In this document: one piece after another, positions 44,647 to 53,888 of the stretch | Layout: the number at the start of each line of letters is the position of its first letter | Position numbering within the stretch: position 1 is the first letter of the stretch | Origin: Mangrovivirga halotolerans | GTDB taxonomy: Bacteria; Bacteroidota; Bacteroidia; Cytophagales; Cyclobacteriaceae | Assembly: GCF_026241165.1 (NCBI RefSeq) | Contig: NZ_JAPFQN010000014.1 | Location: 1 to 64,000, forward strand | Length of the DNA stretch: 64,000 nucleotides | Reading direction: 5' to 3' | Program-made: the position numbers and the translations under genes | The notes under the pieces: model-generated | What the model was told of the DNA's origin: nothing | The model's input: only the letters and a program-made list of their open reading frames with translations | The model's database searches: none

Positions 44647-47600
44647 CTATTTTATACTGTCTGTATCAATATAATTTTTCTCTACAATCTGTTTTTCGAT
44701 GCCTTTTAGCTCATCAAGTTTTTCTTTTGCCATCTCTATGATCTCTTCATTGGTAGCATTTTCCATTACTGATTTTAATGTAGCTTCCGCCTGTAACATT
44801 TCATCCATTGCTATGAAGTTATCAGAAATAAGAATAAAGCTTCTACCCAGCCAGTAATCATAAGACCCGAATTTGTTGATAAATTCATAGAGTATCTCAT
44901 TGCTTTTTTCGTATTCTTTCTGAGCATGAAGGATCTCCCCCTTTCGATACATAGATTCCGCAGCATATTCGTCGGAAGCATTAGCTATCACATTGTCAAA
45001 TACCTGAATTGCAGTAGTCGTATCCCCTTTACCAAGTAAAGCTTTTCCTTTATAGGTAGCCGCCATTGTTGCACTTGATGGTTTAGGAGAGCCGATCTCA
45101 ACAGCTTTTTGAGCATATTCAATAGCTCTTTCATATTGACCGGAATTATAATATGCTATCATTAACCCTTCGACTGCATCGTATTTCTGACGCTTGTTAA
45201 CAGCATCTTGTTCAAGTTTTGTATAAGCCACGATTGCCTCTTCCCAGTTACCTTCGCTCTGTTGAAGATCACCAATTTTCTGCCTGGCTCTGTTAACTTT
45301 ATTTGTTTTGTTCTGCTCAATAACTTGGCGATAAGCCCGAATCGCTTCAGTAGATTTTCCACTGTACCTAAAGGCTTCAGCTTTTAAATACTGAGATTCG
45401 TAAGCCTCTGTTGTCCCATCGTATTCGTTAATAATCTCATTGAAGGATTTTACCGCTTCATCATATTTACCTGCATAAAGCAATGACTTGGCACTTTCAT
45501 AACGAACTGTAAGCAGTTGTTTATTTTCAGGGTTAGTATCTCTGTAAATCTCCAAATACTTATTGAATTCTTCAGAACGGTCGGTTCTTGCAAGAAGGTC
45601 CTGTAATCCCAGCAATGCATTATAGGCACTTGGATAAGTTGAATAGTTACTCACTGCTGTTTTATAATCCTTTATTGCCATGTCATAATTTTGCAAGTTA
45701 GTAGCAGCAAGTGCTCTTTTAACATGTGCTTCAACTATTAACTCCTTTTTGGTAGCTCCGGATAAAAACCGAGAAAAGGCATCGATCGCTTCCTGATATT
45801 TTCCTCCTTCAAACAGAATAGTTCCGATCTGGAACGCTGCATCTTCTCTATATACACTGTTCGGGTAATTTCTCACCAATTTTGTCAGAGATTGAACCGC
45901 TGCCTGATCATTACCGGAAAGCCATTGAGAAGCAGCTAATTGGAAAGTTGCATAGTCTGCATTTACAGTAGATCTTGACAGGTATCCCTGATAGGAATTT
46001 ACAGCTTGCGAATACTGTTTAGTTACATAATAAGAATCTCCTAATCTTAATGTAGCATCTGCTATTTTTCTTTTTTCAGCTTCCGTCTCACCAGTTAAAT
46101 TCGAATAAATCCTGAAGTGAGGAATTGCCTTATCGTATTCTTTATTATTGAAATAGGCATATCCAATACCATACCGTGCATTAAGGAAAAGCTCTGAATT
46201 ATCATTTTCTAATCTGAATACTCTGGCATAAGCATTTACAGCTTCAGAATATTGTTCATTCAAAACCAGAATTTCACCTTTTAAATATGAGGCTTTCGCA
46301 GTTAGATTTTCATTTACATTCACCTCCAGAGATTCATTAAGATATCTAACAGCTTTATCAACCTCTTTTTTATTAAACGATTCAGCACCTAGATTATAAG
46401 TGACCCTTTGGAAGACCTCTTTTAGTTGATAGGTATTGAGATTAGTGTTTATTAAATGATTATAGGCCGCCTGGTAATTATTGTTGTATAAATATGCCTG
46501 GCTTAACCAGTCATTTACATTATTACGGTTTGCATCCTCAGGATATGTATCTTTATATGATTCCAGACCTGAAATAGCGTCATTAAAATTGCCTAATTCC
46601 AGGCTTAGCTTTGAATACAGTAACAAGGATTCTTTTTTAATTTTATCGTCAAAATCCATCTCCGAAGCTTTCTTTAATGGAGCTGGAGCATACGATTTAT
46701 TTCCAGATTCCAGATAGCACAACCCTAAAAAGAATGAAGCCCTTTGACCCACCTCACCTTCGGTCAATGCCAATGGTCGAAGCCTGTTTACAGCTGTTTC
46801 AAAATTTCCTGCTTCATAATTAGAAATACCAATTCTTAGTGCGATCCTTTCATCCACTTTTCCCCTATTGGAAGAAATAAATTTATCATAATAAACTAAA
46901 GCTTCTTCTTTTCTGTCTGTAAAAAAATAAGCTTCAGCCATTGAGAGATAGAAATCAGATGCATTACGAATCCTTCTTCCCGATTGATTGATCTGTTCTC
47001 CATACTCTATTAACTCATCATATCTTTCAGTTTCGTAGTAAGACAAAGCGATAAGAGATGGGACGATTTCTTTATATGAATCACCAGCCTCTGCTTGTCG
47101 GAATTCATTTAATGCTTCATTGTAGTTTTTATTGCGGTAATGAATATATCCACTATAATAATGAGCTGCATATGTATACGGATTGGAAGAATTTTTTAAA
47201 AACCCGAATTGACTTAAGGCTTCATCGAACCGTTGCTCATTAAAATAAGAGTAAGCTAATCTAAACCTGGTTTCAATTGCAGTAGATCTGCTTAGTTTGG
47301 TAAGATCTGCTCGTTTAAAATACTCGATTGCCTTATTATAAGTGCCTGAACGATAATAGTAGTCTCCTAGTTCTATAAATGCCTGGTTTGCTAATGGGTG
47401 TCCAGGATATCGGTTGGTAAATTGCCTCAAAAGATATTCACCATCATCATGATAAAGTTTAATAGCACTCATCGCCAGGTAATACTTGGCTTCCATCAAA
47501 TTGTTATCCTCTGGTGAGGTTTCAAGGTAATTTTCAAGCTGGCTTCTACTAGCATTGTATTTCCCACTATTATATAGAGAAATTGCTTGCAGTAGCGGAC

Positions 47601-47697
47601 CATTGTCATCAGTAAAAAACAATGTTTGCTGAGAGAAAATTGAAAAATTTATCGCAAAAAAAATCAGAAGTCCGAAAAAGACTTTTATTCTATGCAT
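44647..47697 (-). CDS. Large periplasmic TPR protein
   Basis: 1016 aa with a signal peptide (about 1-22). Nearly the whole mature protein is TPR repeats, twenty or more, such as YNKAIEYFKRADL, YDKAIPHFRIYSN and YERAIEYAQKAVE, with the AEATLKSVMENA tail. It is related in style to YbgF/CpoB and BamD-type TPR proteins but much longer. Position directly before the barrel gene and close to the exbBD-tonB genes suggests an envelope-scaffold role in the same machine. No catalytic domain is seen. Confidence 0.85.
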   Translation of the reverse strand: MHRIKVFFGLLIFFAINFSIFSQQTLFFTDDNGPLLQAISLYNSGKYNASRSQLENYLETSPEDNNLMEAKYYLAMSAIKLYHDDGEYLLRQFTNRYPGHPLANQAFIELGDYYYRSGTYNKAIEYFKRADLTKLSRSTAIETRFRLAYSYFNEQRFDEALSQFGFLKNSSNPYTYAAHYYSGYIHYRNKNYNEALNEFRQAEAGDSYKEIVPSLIALSYYETERYDELIEYGEQINQSGRRIRNASDFYLSMAEAYFFTDRKEEALVYYDKFISSNRGKVDERIALRIGISNYEAGNFETAVNRLRPLALTEGEVGQRASFFLGLCYLESGNKSYAPAPLKKASEMDFDDKIKKESLLLYSKLSLELGNFNDAISGLESYKDTYPEDANRNNVNDWLSQAYLYNNNYQAAYNHLINTNLNTYQLKEVFQRVTYNLGAESFNKKEVDKAVRYLNESLEVNVNENLTAKASYLKGEILVLNEQYSEAVNAYARVFRLENDNSELFLNARYGIGYAYFNNKEYDKAIPHFRIYSNLTGETEAEKRKIADATLRLGDSYYVTKQYSQAVNSYQGYLSRSTVNADYATFQLAASQWLSGNDQAAVQSLTKLVRNYPNSVYREDAAFQIGTILFEGGKYQEAIDAFSRFLSGATKKELIVEAHVKRALAATNLQNYDMAIKDYKTAVSNYSTYPSAYNALLGLQDLLARTDRSEEFNKYLEIYRDTNPENKQLLTVRYESAKSLLYAGKYDEAVKSFNEIINEYDGTTEAYESQYLKAEAFRYSGKSTEAIRAYRQVIEQNKTNKVNRARQKIGDLQQSEGNWEEAIVAYTKLEQDAVNKRQKYDAVEGLMIAYYNSGQYERAIEYAQKAVEIGSPKPSSATMAATYKGKALLGKGDTTTAIQVFDNVIANASDEYAAESMYRKGEILHAQKEYEKSNEILYEFINKFGSYDYWLGRSFILISDNFIAMDEMLQAEATLKSVMENATNEEIIEMAKEKLDELKGIEKQIVEKNYIDTDSIK

Positions 47698-47909
47698 ATG
47701 AAGCTATTAGTTTTATTTTTATAACAGTTAAAATTCTGAATTATTTTGTTGGGATAAAACAAAATGAATAAAGAATATTTCCAACATCTTAAAAATTCAA
47801 TTAAATCTGGTTTTATGTAAGATTGAACAGTAATCAATAATATTTAGTCTGTAAACTATAAATAATTATTTCTATTATTGTAGAAGGCAATTTTTTAAAT
47901 CATTAATAA

Positions 47910-50297
47910 TTGTTAAAGCGTCTAAAGAAAATATTCAGAAACAAGAGTAACTTTAATAATACTCCCTCCTTTGGAGATGAGCAGATCAGCCGATTTGTAA
48001 GTTATCTCGTTTATAATGTTGAAGATATTGAATCAGATTCTCTTTTAAAGGAAAGGATCAGAGAAATAAACAAGTTAGATCCTGAACATAAAAAGAATTT
48101 CTTACCCGGACTTTATTTACTTTTTGAAAGAAATATTCTGAGTGGTCCTAAATATACCACTGAAACAGATAAAGAGAATTTCCGAAAAGATTTTTGTGAA
48201 CGTTTTCCGAATATCAGTAACTCACCTGAAATGAGTTTACTATTTGAAGAAAAACTTATTCAGGAAAAATTATTGTGCATTCTTTTCCTTCAAAAAATAA
48301 TCACAAATAGTGCCTCACAAATAGATTCGCAAGGCAAAAATCAGATCACTAAAGCTACTGAATTTATTGAGAGCTTAATATCTGATAAAAAATCTCTCAA
48401 AGCAGACAGGTCAAAAAAAATTATAGGGAAATTAAAGTCTTTTACCGAATCTATTTATTCTGAACTCACAACTTCAGCGGGTAAGAAAACAGCTTCAGAA
48501 ATTTTCCAGGGGGTATACAATTTCATGGCTGACAATTACCGCTTACTTGATACCTTTCAAGACGTAGTGGTTGTAATCCCACAACAGGCACTTAATGAAC
48601 AACAGTTGAGTATGCTAAGCAAGAAGCATATTCAGAATTTACTTATCGAAAAGGTAGGCAACCTGGAGGCTGTAAACAACAGGCTGAATGAAGAGATTGC
48701 AGAACGTAAAAAGGTAGAATCAGCATTAAAAGACAGTGAACAACGCCTTGCACAGATCATCGGATCTGCGATGGATGCTGTAGTAATATTCAATGGCTCC
48801 GGAGTTATAATGGAATGGAATAAACAAGCAGAAATCCTTCTGGGTTATTCCAAAGAAGATATTTTGGGCAAGCAGGTCAATGAAACGATTTTACCTGATA
48901 TTGAAATTACTAAAAAAAGCTCGGGAGAACCCCTGGTTAAAATTATGGATCAATATCCAATCAATTCTCATAACCTGAGAATTGAGATGAATTCTATCCA
49001 TAAATCAGGTTATAATATTGAATCGGAATTATCTATTTCTCCGGTAAACTATTATGGTGAATTTATTTTTAGTGTGTTTATCAGGGATATAACACAAAGA
49101 AAACAATACGAAAGAGAAATTCTCGAAGCAAAAGATAAAGCAGAACAGGCATCTATTTCAAAAGCTCAATTCCTTTCTACCATGAGCCATGAAATAAGAA
49201 CTCCATTAAATGCGGTGATAGGCATTTCTAATCTTCTACTCAACGCTAATCCAAGTAAAGAGCAAATAGAGGATTTAAAAATATTAAAATTCAGTGGTGA
49301 AAACCTCCTTGCAATTATAAATGACATCCTTGATTTTAATAAGATTGACGCCGGAAAAATAGAACTTGAAAAAGCTCCGTTCAATATCAAAACAGTTATT
49401 AATGGTGTAAAAAGTTCTCTTTCTACAAAGGCCTATCAAAAAGATCTTCCACTTATATTATATCTTGAAGATAATATACCCGATGTAGTTGTCGGCGATA
49501 GTACCAGGTTAACACAAATATTAACTAACCTGATTAGCAATGCTATTAAATTTACACAGACTGGGTCAGTAACTATTTCTGTAGTAATAAATGAAGATAC
49601 AGAAGACAACATTAAATTACATTTCTCGGTCAAGGACACTGGAATTGGTATCTCTGATGAAGAGCAGGAGAAGATCTTTGAAAGCTTCAGCCAGGCTTCA
49701 AGCTCAACTACCCGAAAGTATGGCGGCACCGGACTTGGTCTTTCAATTTGCAAAAAACTATTAGAACTTCAGGGAAGTGAACTGAAACTGGAAAGCGAAA
49801 AAGGAAAAGGAGCAGATTTCCACTTCACTCTGGAATTTGGCAAGTCCGATGTACAATTAGCACCTGAAGGGCTTAATATCAACGATGACAAAAAAGACCT
49901 TAGAAAAGCTAAAATCCTTGTTGCTGAAGACAATAAAGTAAATCTGCTTATTGCTGTGAAATATCTGAATCGATGGAATGCCTTGGTTGATACCGCTGAG
50001 GACGGCAATGAAGTTTTAGAAAAATGTAAGAAAAATGATTATGACCTTATTCTGATGGACTTGCAAATGCCTGATATGGATGGCATTGAAGCTACCAAAT
50101 TAATCAGAGGAATGAATAACCGCAAATTTCAAAGCTTGCCTATTATTGCCCTTACAGCATCAGCTATGACTGAAGTAAAAAGGCAGGTATTGGAAGCAGG
50201 CATGAACGACTTTGCTGCTAAGCCATTAAATCCGGAACTTTTATATGAAAAGATCTATAACCAGATTTATGAAAATAAAGAAAGCCTGTCTTTTTAA
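47910..50297 (+). CDS. Soluble PAS hybrid histidine kinase with receiver
   Basis: 795 aa with no membrane segment. An N-terminal region of about 250 residues has no recognised domain (helical, with the Lys-rich start KRLKKIFRNK). A coiled coil precedes a PAS domain (about 272-392), HisKA with phospho-acceptor H427 (TMSHEIRTPLNA), HATPase (about 480-645; NLISNAIKFTQ, DTGIGIS, GTGLGLSI) and a C-terminal receiver with phospho-acceptor D717 (LILMDLQMPDMDG). The start is TTG at 47910: a stop codon lies directly upstream in frame and no earlier ATG exists. Single-gene unit, convergent with holA. Confidence 0.87.
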   Translation: MLKRLKKIFRNKSNFNNTPSFGDEQISRFVSYLVYNVEDIESDSLLKERIREINKLDPEHKKNFLPGLYLLFERNILSGPKYTTETDKENFRKDFCERFPNISNSPEMSLLFEEKLIQEKLLCILFLQKIITNSASQIDSQGKNQITKATEFIESLISDKKSLKADRSKKIIGKLKSFTESIYSELTTSAGKKTASEIFQGVYNFMADNYRLLDTFQDVVVVIPQQALNEQQLSMLSKKHIQNLLIEKVGNLEAVNNRLNEEIAERKKVESALKDSEQRLAQIIGSAMDAVVIFNGSGVIMEWNKQAEILLGYSKEDILGKQVNETILPDIEITKKSSGEPLVKIMDQYPINSHNLRIEMNSIHKSGYNIESELSISPVNYYGEFIFSVFIRDITQRKQYEREILEAKDKAEQASISKAQFLSTMSHEIRTPLNAVIGISNLLLNANPSKEQIEDLKILKFSGENLLAIINDILDFNKIDAGKIELEKAPFNIKTVINGVKSSLSTKAYQKDLPLILYLEDNIPDVVVGDSTRLTQILTNLISNAIKFTQTGSVTISVVINEDTEDNIKLHFSVKDTGIGISDEEQEKIFESFSQASSSTTRKYGGTGLGLSICKKLLELQGSELKLESEKGKGADFHFTLEFGKSDVQLAPEGLNINDDKKDLRKAKILVAEDNKVNLLIAVKYLNRWNALVDTAEDGNEVLEKCKKNDYDLILMDLQMPDMDGIEATKLIRGMNNRKFQSLPIIALTASAMTEVKRQVLEAGMNDFAAKPLNPELLYEKIYNQIYENKESLSF

Positions 50298-50306
50298 AAA
50301 AGCCTT

Positions 50307-51329
50307 TTAATGCATTAGCTTATAAACAAGTTCCTTCCATAATTCTTTTTCTTCAATGCTTGCCCCTACTCCTTTTGAAGCAAGGTCTGCTTTAAACAAG
50401 TGTCCGAGATTTTCAATCACCTTTTGTGGTGGATAATTTTTTGCAGCTGCTAAATATTCTTTTTGAACATATGGATTGAATATTTTAATCACCCCACCGA
50501 CAGCCTTCTCGTTATACGCCTGTTTATGATGAATTTGAAGCAATTTAGTATAGTATCCTGTCAGTACTGCCAAAGCAGGAATGATTGGATGACTTTTAGA
50601 ATTGGCTGCAAAATACTGAACAATTCTGTTGGCCTTAACTACATTCCTCGTAGATAATGCCTTTTGTAATTCAAAAATATTAAAGTCTTTACTGATACCT
50701 ACATTTTTCTGAACATGATCTTCATCAATGGTATCACCATCTTTAAAATTTATTAGAATTTTATCTATTTCGTTACTTAGCCTGCTCAGATCATTACCAA
50801 TAAAATCAGCGAGCATGATCATCGCTTTCTGATTGATCTTATATCCCTTCCCCGAAACATACTTTTCAATCCAGTCAGGAACCTGGTTATCGTATAATTT
50901 TTTAACGCTTACTAACGTTGCATATTTGTCCAGACTTTTGGCAAGGGATTTTCTCCCATCAAGAGTTTTATGTTTATGAGCAAAAACAAGAATAGTACTG
51001 GGCTGAGGATTTTTAATATAATTTTCCATCAACTTAATTCCTTGTTCTTTTTGAAGATCCGGAATATCCTGAGCTTCTTTCACAATAACCACTTGTCGAT
51101 CTGACATCATCGGAAAGCGACCGGCATTGGTGATTATTGTATTAACATCAACATCTTTACCATAAAACACCATCTGGTTAAATCCTTTCTGTGATTCTTC
51201 CAGGGCATTATTTTCAATATATTCAGTAATCAGGTCAATATAAAAAGGTTCATCGCCCTGTAAAAAATATACCGGGTGATAAGTTCCCTTATTTAGTTCT
51301 TCTATTATTTTTTCCGGTGCTACGGCCAT
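50307..51329 (-). CDS. holA: DNA polymerase III delta subunit (HolA)
   Basis: 340 aa, clamp-loader subunit that opens the sliding clamp. The N-terminal PVYFLQGDEPFYIDLI motif, FPMMSDRQVVIVKEAQ, the ILVFAHKHKTLDGRK region, LADFIGNDLSRLSNEIDKI, and the helical C-terminal domain match the DnaX-like HolA family. The start region overlaps the 3' end of the YdcF-like gene by 41 nt, an unusually long coding overlap. It ends 9 nt from the convergent hybrid kinase gene. Confidence 0.93.
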   Translation of the reverse strand: MAVAPEKIIEELNKGTYHPVYFLQGDEPFYIDLITEYIENNALEESQKGFNQMVFYGKDVDVNTIITNAGRFPMMSDRQVVIVKEAQDIPDLQKEQGIKLMENYIKNPQPSTILVFAHKHKTLDGRKSLAKSLDKYATLVSVKKLYDNQVPDWIEKYVSGKGYKINQKAMIMLADFIGNDLSRLSNEIDKILINFKDGDTIDEDHVQKNVGISKDFNIFELQKALSTRNVVKANRIVQYFAANSKSHPIIPALAVLTGYYTKLLQIHHKQAYNEKAVGGVIKIFNPYVQKEYLAAAKNYPPQKVIENLGHLFKADLASKGVGASIEEKELWKELVYKLMH

Positions 51330-52506
51330 TTCTTTTATTTAGTCGATTTGAATAACTATATCCGATTACAAATGATGTTGCCAAAATTGATAATAAATTG
51401 ACAAAAACAACAATAACAAATAAATTATAATCACTTTTATTCTGTTTCATATTTAAATCAGGACCTGAAAAGGTTCCGCTGTAAATCGGCTTGGTATTAA
51501 ATATGTAAAGATCAAGATGGACTTTAAATCTGGCAATCAGTTCCCTCACAAACATTCTTAATGTCATTCCTCCCTTTGCCTCTAATCCAACTACATTGTA
51601 CCCATGATATTCAGCAATTGGTATAGCTCTCCTTAAATGGAATTTCTGAGAAATAATGATTACATCTTTGACATTGTGATCTTTAAGTCTTACTACTGAA
51701 CCGAGCGTATTTCTACCGGCATAATCGAGCTCAATAATTTCTCCCGGAACTCCTCTTTGCATTAGTGATTGCCTCATTAAGGCTGGTTCATTATAACTTT
51801 TGGATGAATTGTCTCCAGAAAGGATAAAAAAACTGGCCTTACCAGTACGATAAAGACTAGCCGCCATCTCCATTCTGTTTTCGTAATAAGCATTTTTTGA
51901 GACACCATCTTTAAGAAATTTATTCGTACCAAGCACTAAAACAGGCGCTTTCATTTCTATATCTTCGGGTGAACTTTCCAGATTTCCAGCAGATTGAATC
52001 ACTATCAACATATTGCTGATTAGAATGCAAATAGTTAAAAAGCCGATCGGGAAGCCAAACACTTTTAACCAGTAATAAACAGGAGAACGGTATGATAAAC
52101 CGACTTCCTTGTCACCAGATTTGGCGTTCTTTGATCGTTTCTTCTTTTTCTTTTTGTTAATAAATCCTGATATATATGATATTACCGGAAGTTCGATAAC
52201 CAGAATCCAAAATAAATTATGAACCATAAACAGAACCTGGCCATAAAGAAAATTCTTTACCCTGTATTCACTTAAATCTAACTCTATATTTCTCAAAAGA
52301 GAAGACAGGTCCAGACCATCAAAAAAACTCTTTAAAGCATTATAATTAGTCAGAAAATGTATTGCAGGGTACTTTTGATCTAGAAATTGAAATGCAGAAA
52401 TTACTTTGTGTTTTTCCAGAAGAAACAAAGGCGTTAAAGTCTGGAAAAAAGTAATTACTACAGCAAAAATTAAAAAAATAAAAAATCCGGTTAGTGCACG
52501 TTGCAT
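51289..52506 (-). CDS. YdcF/SanA-like (DUF218) membrane protein
   Basis: 405 aa. N-terminal membrane segments (about 5-28, 78-105 and 150-175) are followed by a DUF218 domain (about 185-345; PVLVLGTNKF, FILSGDNSS, GVPGEIIELDYAGRNTLGS, VIIISQKFHLRRA), as in SanA, ElyC and YdcF, which are linked to cell-envelope biogenesis. A final membrane segment and a basic tail (RNGRSTGKNNRRTK) follow. The last 41 nt overlap holA. No partner with obvious envelope function is adjacent. Confidence 0.83.
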   Translation of the reverse strand: MQRALTGFFIFLIFAVVITFFQTLTPLFLLEKHKVISAFQFLDQKYPAIHFLTNYNALKSFFDGLDLSSLLRNIELDLSEYRVKNFLYGQVLFMVHNLFWILVIELPVISYISGFINKKKKKKRSKNAKSGDKEVGLSYRSPVYYWLKVFGFPIGFLTICILISNMLIVIQSAGNLESSPEDIEMKAPVLVLGTNKFLKDGVSKNAYYENRMEMAASLYRTGKASFFILSGDNSSKSYNEPALMRQSLMQRGVPGEIIELDYAGRNTLGSVVRLKDHNVKDVIIISQKFHLRRAIPIAEYHGYNVVGLEAKGGMTLRMFVRELIARFKVHLDLYIFNTKPIYSGTFSGPDLNMKQNKSDYNLFVIVVFVNLLSILATSFVIGYSYSNRLNKRNGRSTGKNNRRTK

Positions 52507-52590
52507 TTAATTTCCAATAGCTGTTAAGCTAGCAAATAAACAATTTTTAATAAAAGAAAAAAGAAGACATGCTCTACATGTAAGGTAAAA

Positions 52591-52620
52591 ATAAAAAGAG
52601 CCCCGGGCAAGGGCTCTTTT
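52591..52620 (-). terminator. Terminator of acyl-CoA dehydrogenase gene
   Basis: Ten-bp stem AAAAGAGCCC/GGGCTCTTTT (52594-52603 with 52611-52620), loop CGGGCAA. On the minus strand it is followed by TTTATTTTTA, about 50 nt after the dehydrogenase stop. Confidence 0.8.
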
Positions 52621-52670
52621 AAATGGGCAATCGGAAATAAACGATTAATTTTTTGTATTAAAACAAGATA

Positions 52671-53828
52671 TTAACCGAGTATTTTTCTTGATATTATTTC
52701 CTTCATGATTTCATTTGTTCCGGCATATATTCTCTGCACCCTTGCATCTGCCCATGCTCGTGCTACAGGGTATTCCCACATATAACCATATCCACCATGA
52801 AGCTGTACACATTCATCAGCTATTTCACACTGAAGATCAGTTAACTTATACTTTGCCATTGAGGCTGTAGCTGTATCCAGTTTACCCTCATTGTGCATCA
52901 TCAAACATTTATCAGCAAAGGCACGTGCCATTGTTAAAGAGGAAGCCATTTCAGCAAGTTTAAACTTAATAGTTTGCAGCTTACTTATTGATCCTCCAAA
53001 AGCTTCTCGTTGTTTTGTATACTCAACTGTCTGTTCATAAACAGCCTCGGCAGCAGCTACTGCACTAAGGCCAACCACCAGTCGTTCCTGTGGCAACTCA
53101 GACATAAGGTAATGAAACCCTTTTCCTTCTTCACCAATCAGGTTTTCTTTAGGGACTTTGACATCCTCAAAAAACAATTCACAAGTATCCTGTGCATGTA
53201 AGCCGACTTTTTGAAAAGGAACTCCTTTTTTAAATCCTTCCATTCCCTCTTCTACAAGTATAAGACTAATTCCCTTAGCACCATGCTCAGGGGAAGTCTT
53301 AACTGCAACAACCACGTAATCAGCTAAATAACCGTTAGTGATAAAAGTTTTACTTCCATTCACCAAATAATGATCTCCTTTATCTACTGCGGTTGTTCGC
53401 ATTGATTTGAGATCACTTCCTGCACCCGGTTCAGTCATCGCAATGGCATTGATCTTTTCTCCGGTAAGCATTTCAGGCAGAACTCTCTTTTTGAGTTCTT
53501 CAGAGCCATTGTGAATAATATAAGGTAATACTATATCAGAATGAAGTGGGTATCCGATGGCCGGTCCAGCACATCCTGATCTTGAAAGTTCTTCTATTAA
53601 TATGGCATTATAACGAAAATCATCAATACCGAGACCTCCATACTCCTCAGGTACCTGGATTCCCAGAAAACCATTTTCTCCAAATTTCTTCCACGATTCA
53701 CGAGAGACCATTTTATTCTTCTCCCACTCCTCATTATACGGAACAACTTCCCTATTTATAAAATCTTTTACTGAATCTCTGAAAAGCGCATGCTCTTCAT
53801 TAAAAATATCTCTCGGTAACAATTCCAT
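52671..53828 (-). CDS. Acyl-CoA dehydrogenase (long-chain type)
   Basis: 385 aa FAD-dependent enzyme that makes the first double bond of acyl-CoA beta-oxidation. The AMTEPGAGSDL and GSKTFITNG motifs and the C-terminal CVQLHGGYGYMWEYPVAR and YAGTNEIMKEI strings are characteristic. The usual SCAD-type Glu before GTNEI is Ala here; the catalytic base is instead probably E248 in ELPQERL, as in long-chain and isovaleryl-CoA dehydrogenases. The ATG at 53828 is preferred to a TTG nine nt upstream. Monocistronic, with promoter and terminator both visible. The thiolase early in the window may act in the same pathway. Confidence 0.92.
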   Translation of the reverse strand: MELLPRDIFNEEHALFRDSVKDFINREVVPYNEEWEKNKMVSRESWKKFGENGFLGIQVPEEYGGLGIDDFRYNAILIEELSRSGCAGPAIGYPLHSDIVLPYIIHNGSEELKKRVLPEMLTGEKINAIAMTEPGAGSDLKSMRTTAVDKGDHYLVNGSKTFITNGYLADYVVVAVKTSPEHGAKGISLILVEEGMEGFKKGVPFQKVGLHAQDTCELFFEDVKVPKENLIGEEGKGFHYLMSELPQERLVVGLSAVAAAEAVYEQTVEYTKQREAFGGSISKLQTIKFKLAEMASSLTMARAFADKCLMMHNEGKLDTATASMAKYKLTDLQCEIADECVQLHGGYGYMWEYPVARAWADARVQRIYAGTNEIMKEIISRKILG

Positions 53829-53854
53829 GCCTAACAAGTGTTAGTTAATAAGGG

Positions 53855-53884
53855 CAAAGATAAGCGTTTAGTCCAAATTATCAA
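53855..53884 (-). promoter_or_regulatory. Promoter of acyl-CoA dehydrogenase gene
   Basis: On the minus strand TTG (53884-53882), 19 nt, then TATCTTTG (53862-53855), an exact -7 consensus match. The start would be near 53848, a leader of about 20 nt. Confidence 0.55.
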
Positions 53885-53888
53885 GGAA

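Noticed and set aside
47764-47820. An 18-codon ATG frame in the gap before the hybrid kinase
   Set aside because: No hydrophobic span, no partner spacing and no promoter or ribosome-site support; length is expected by chance in AT-rich DNA.
50280-50310. A terminator between the hybrid kinase and holA
   Set aside because: The sequence is T/A-rich, but no stable inverted repeat is present.
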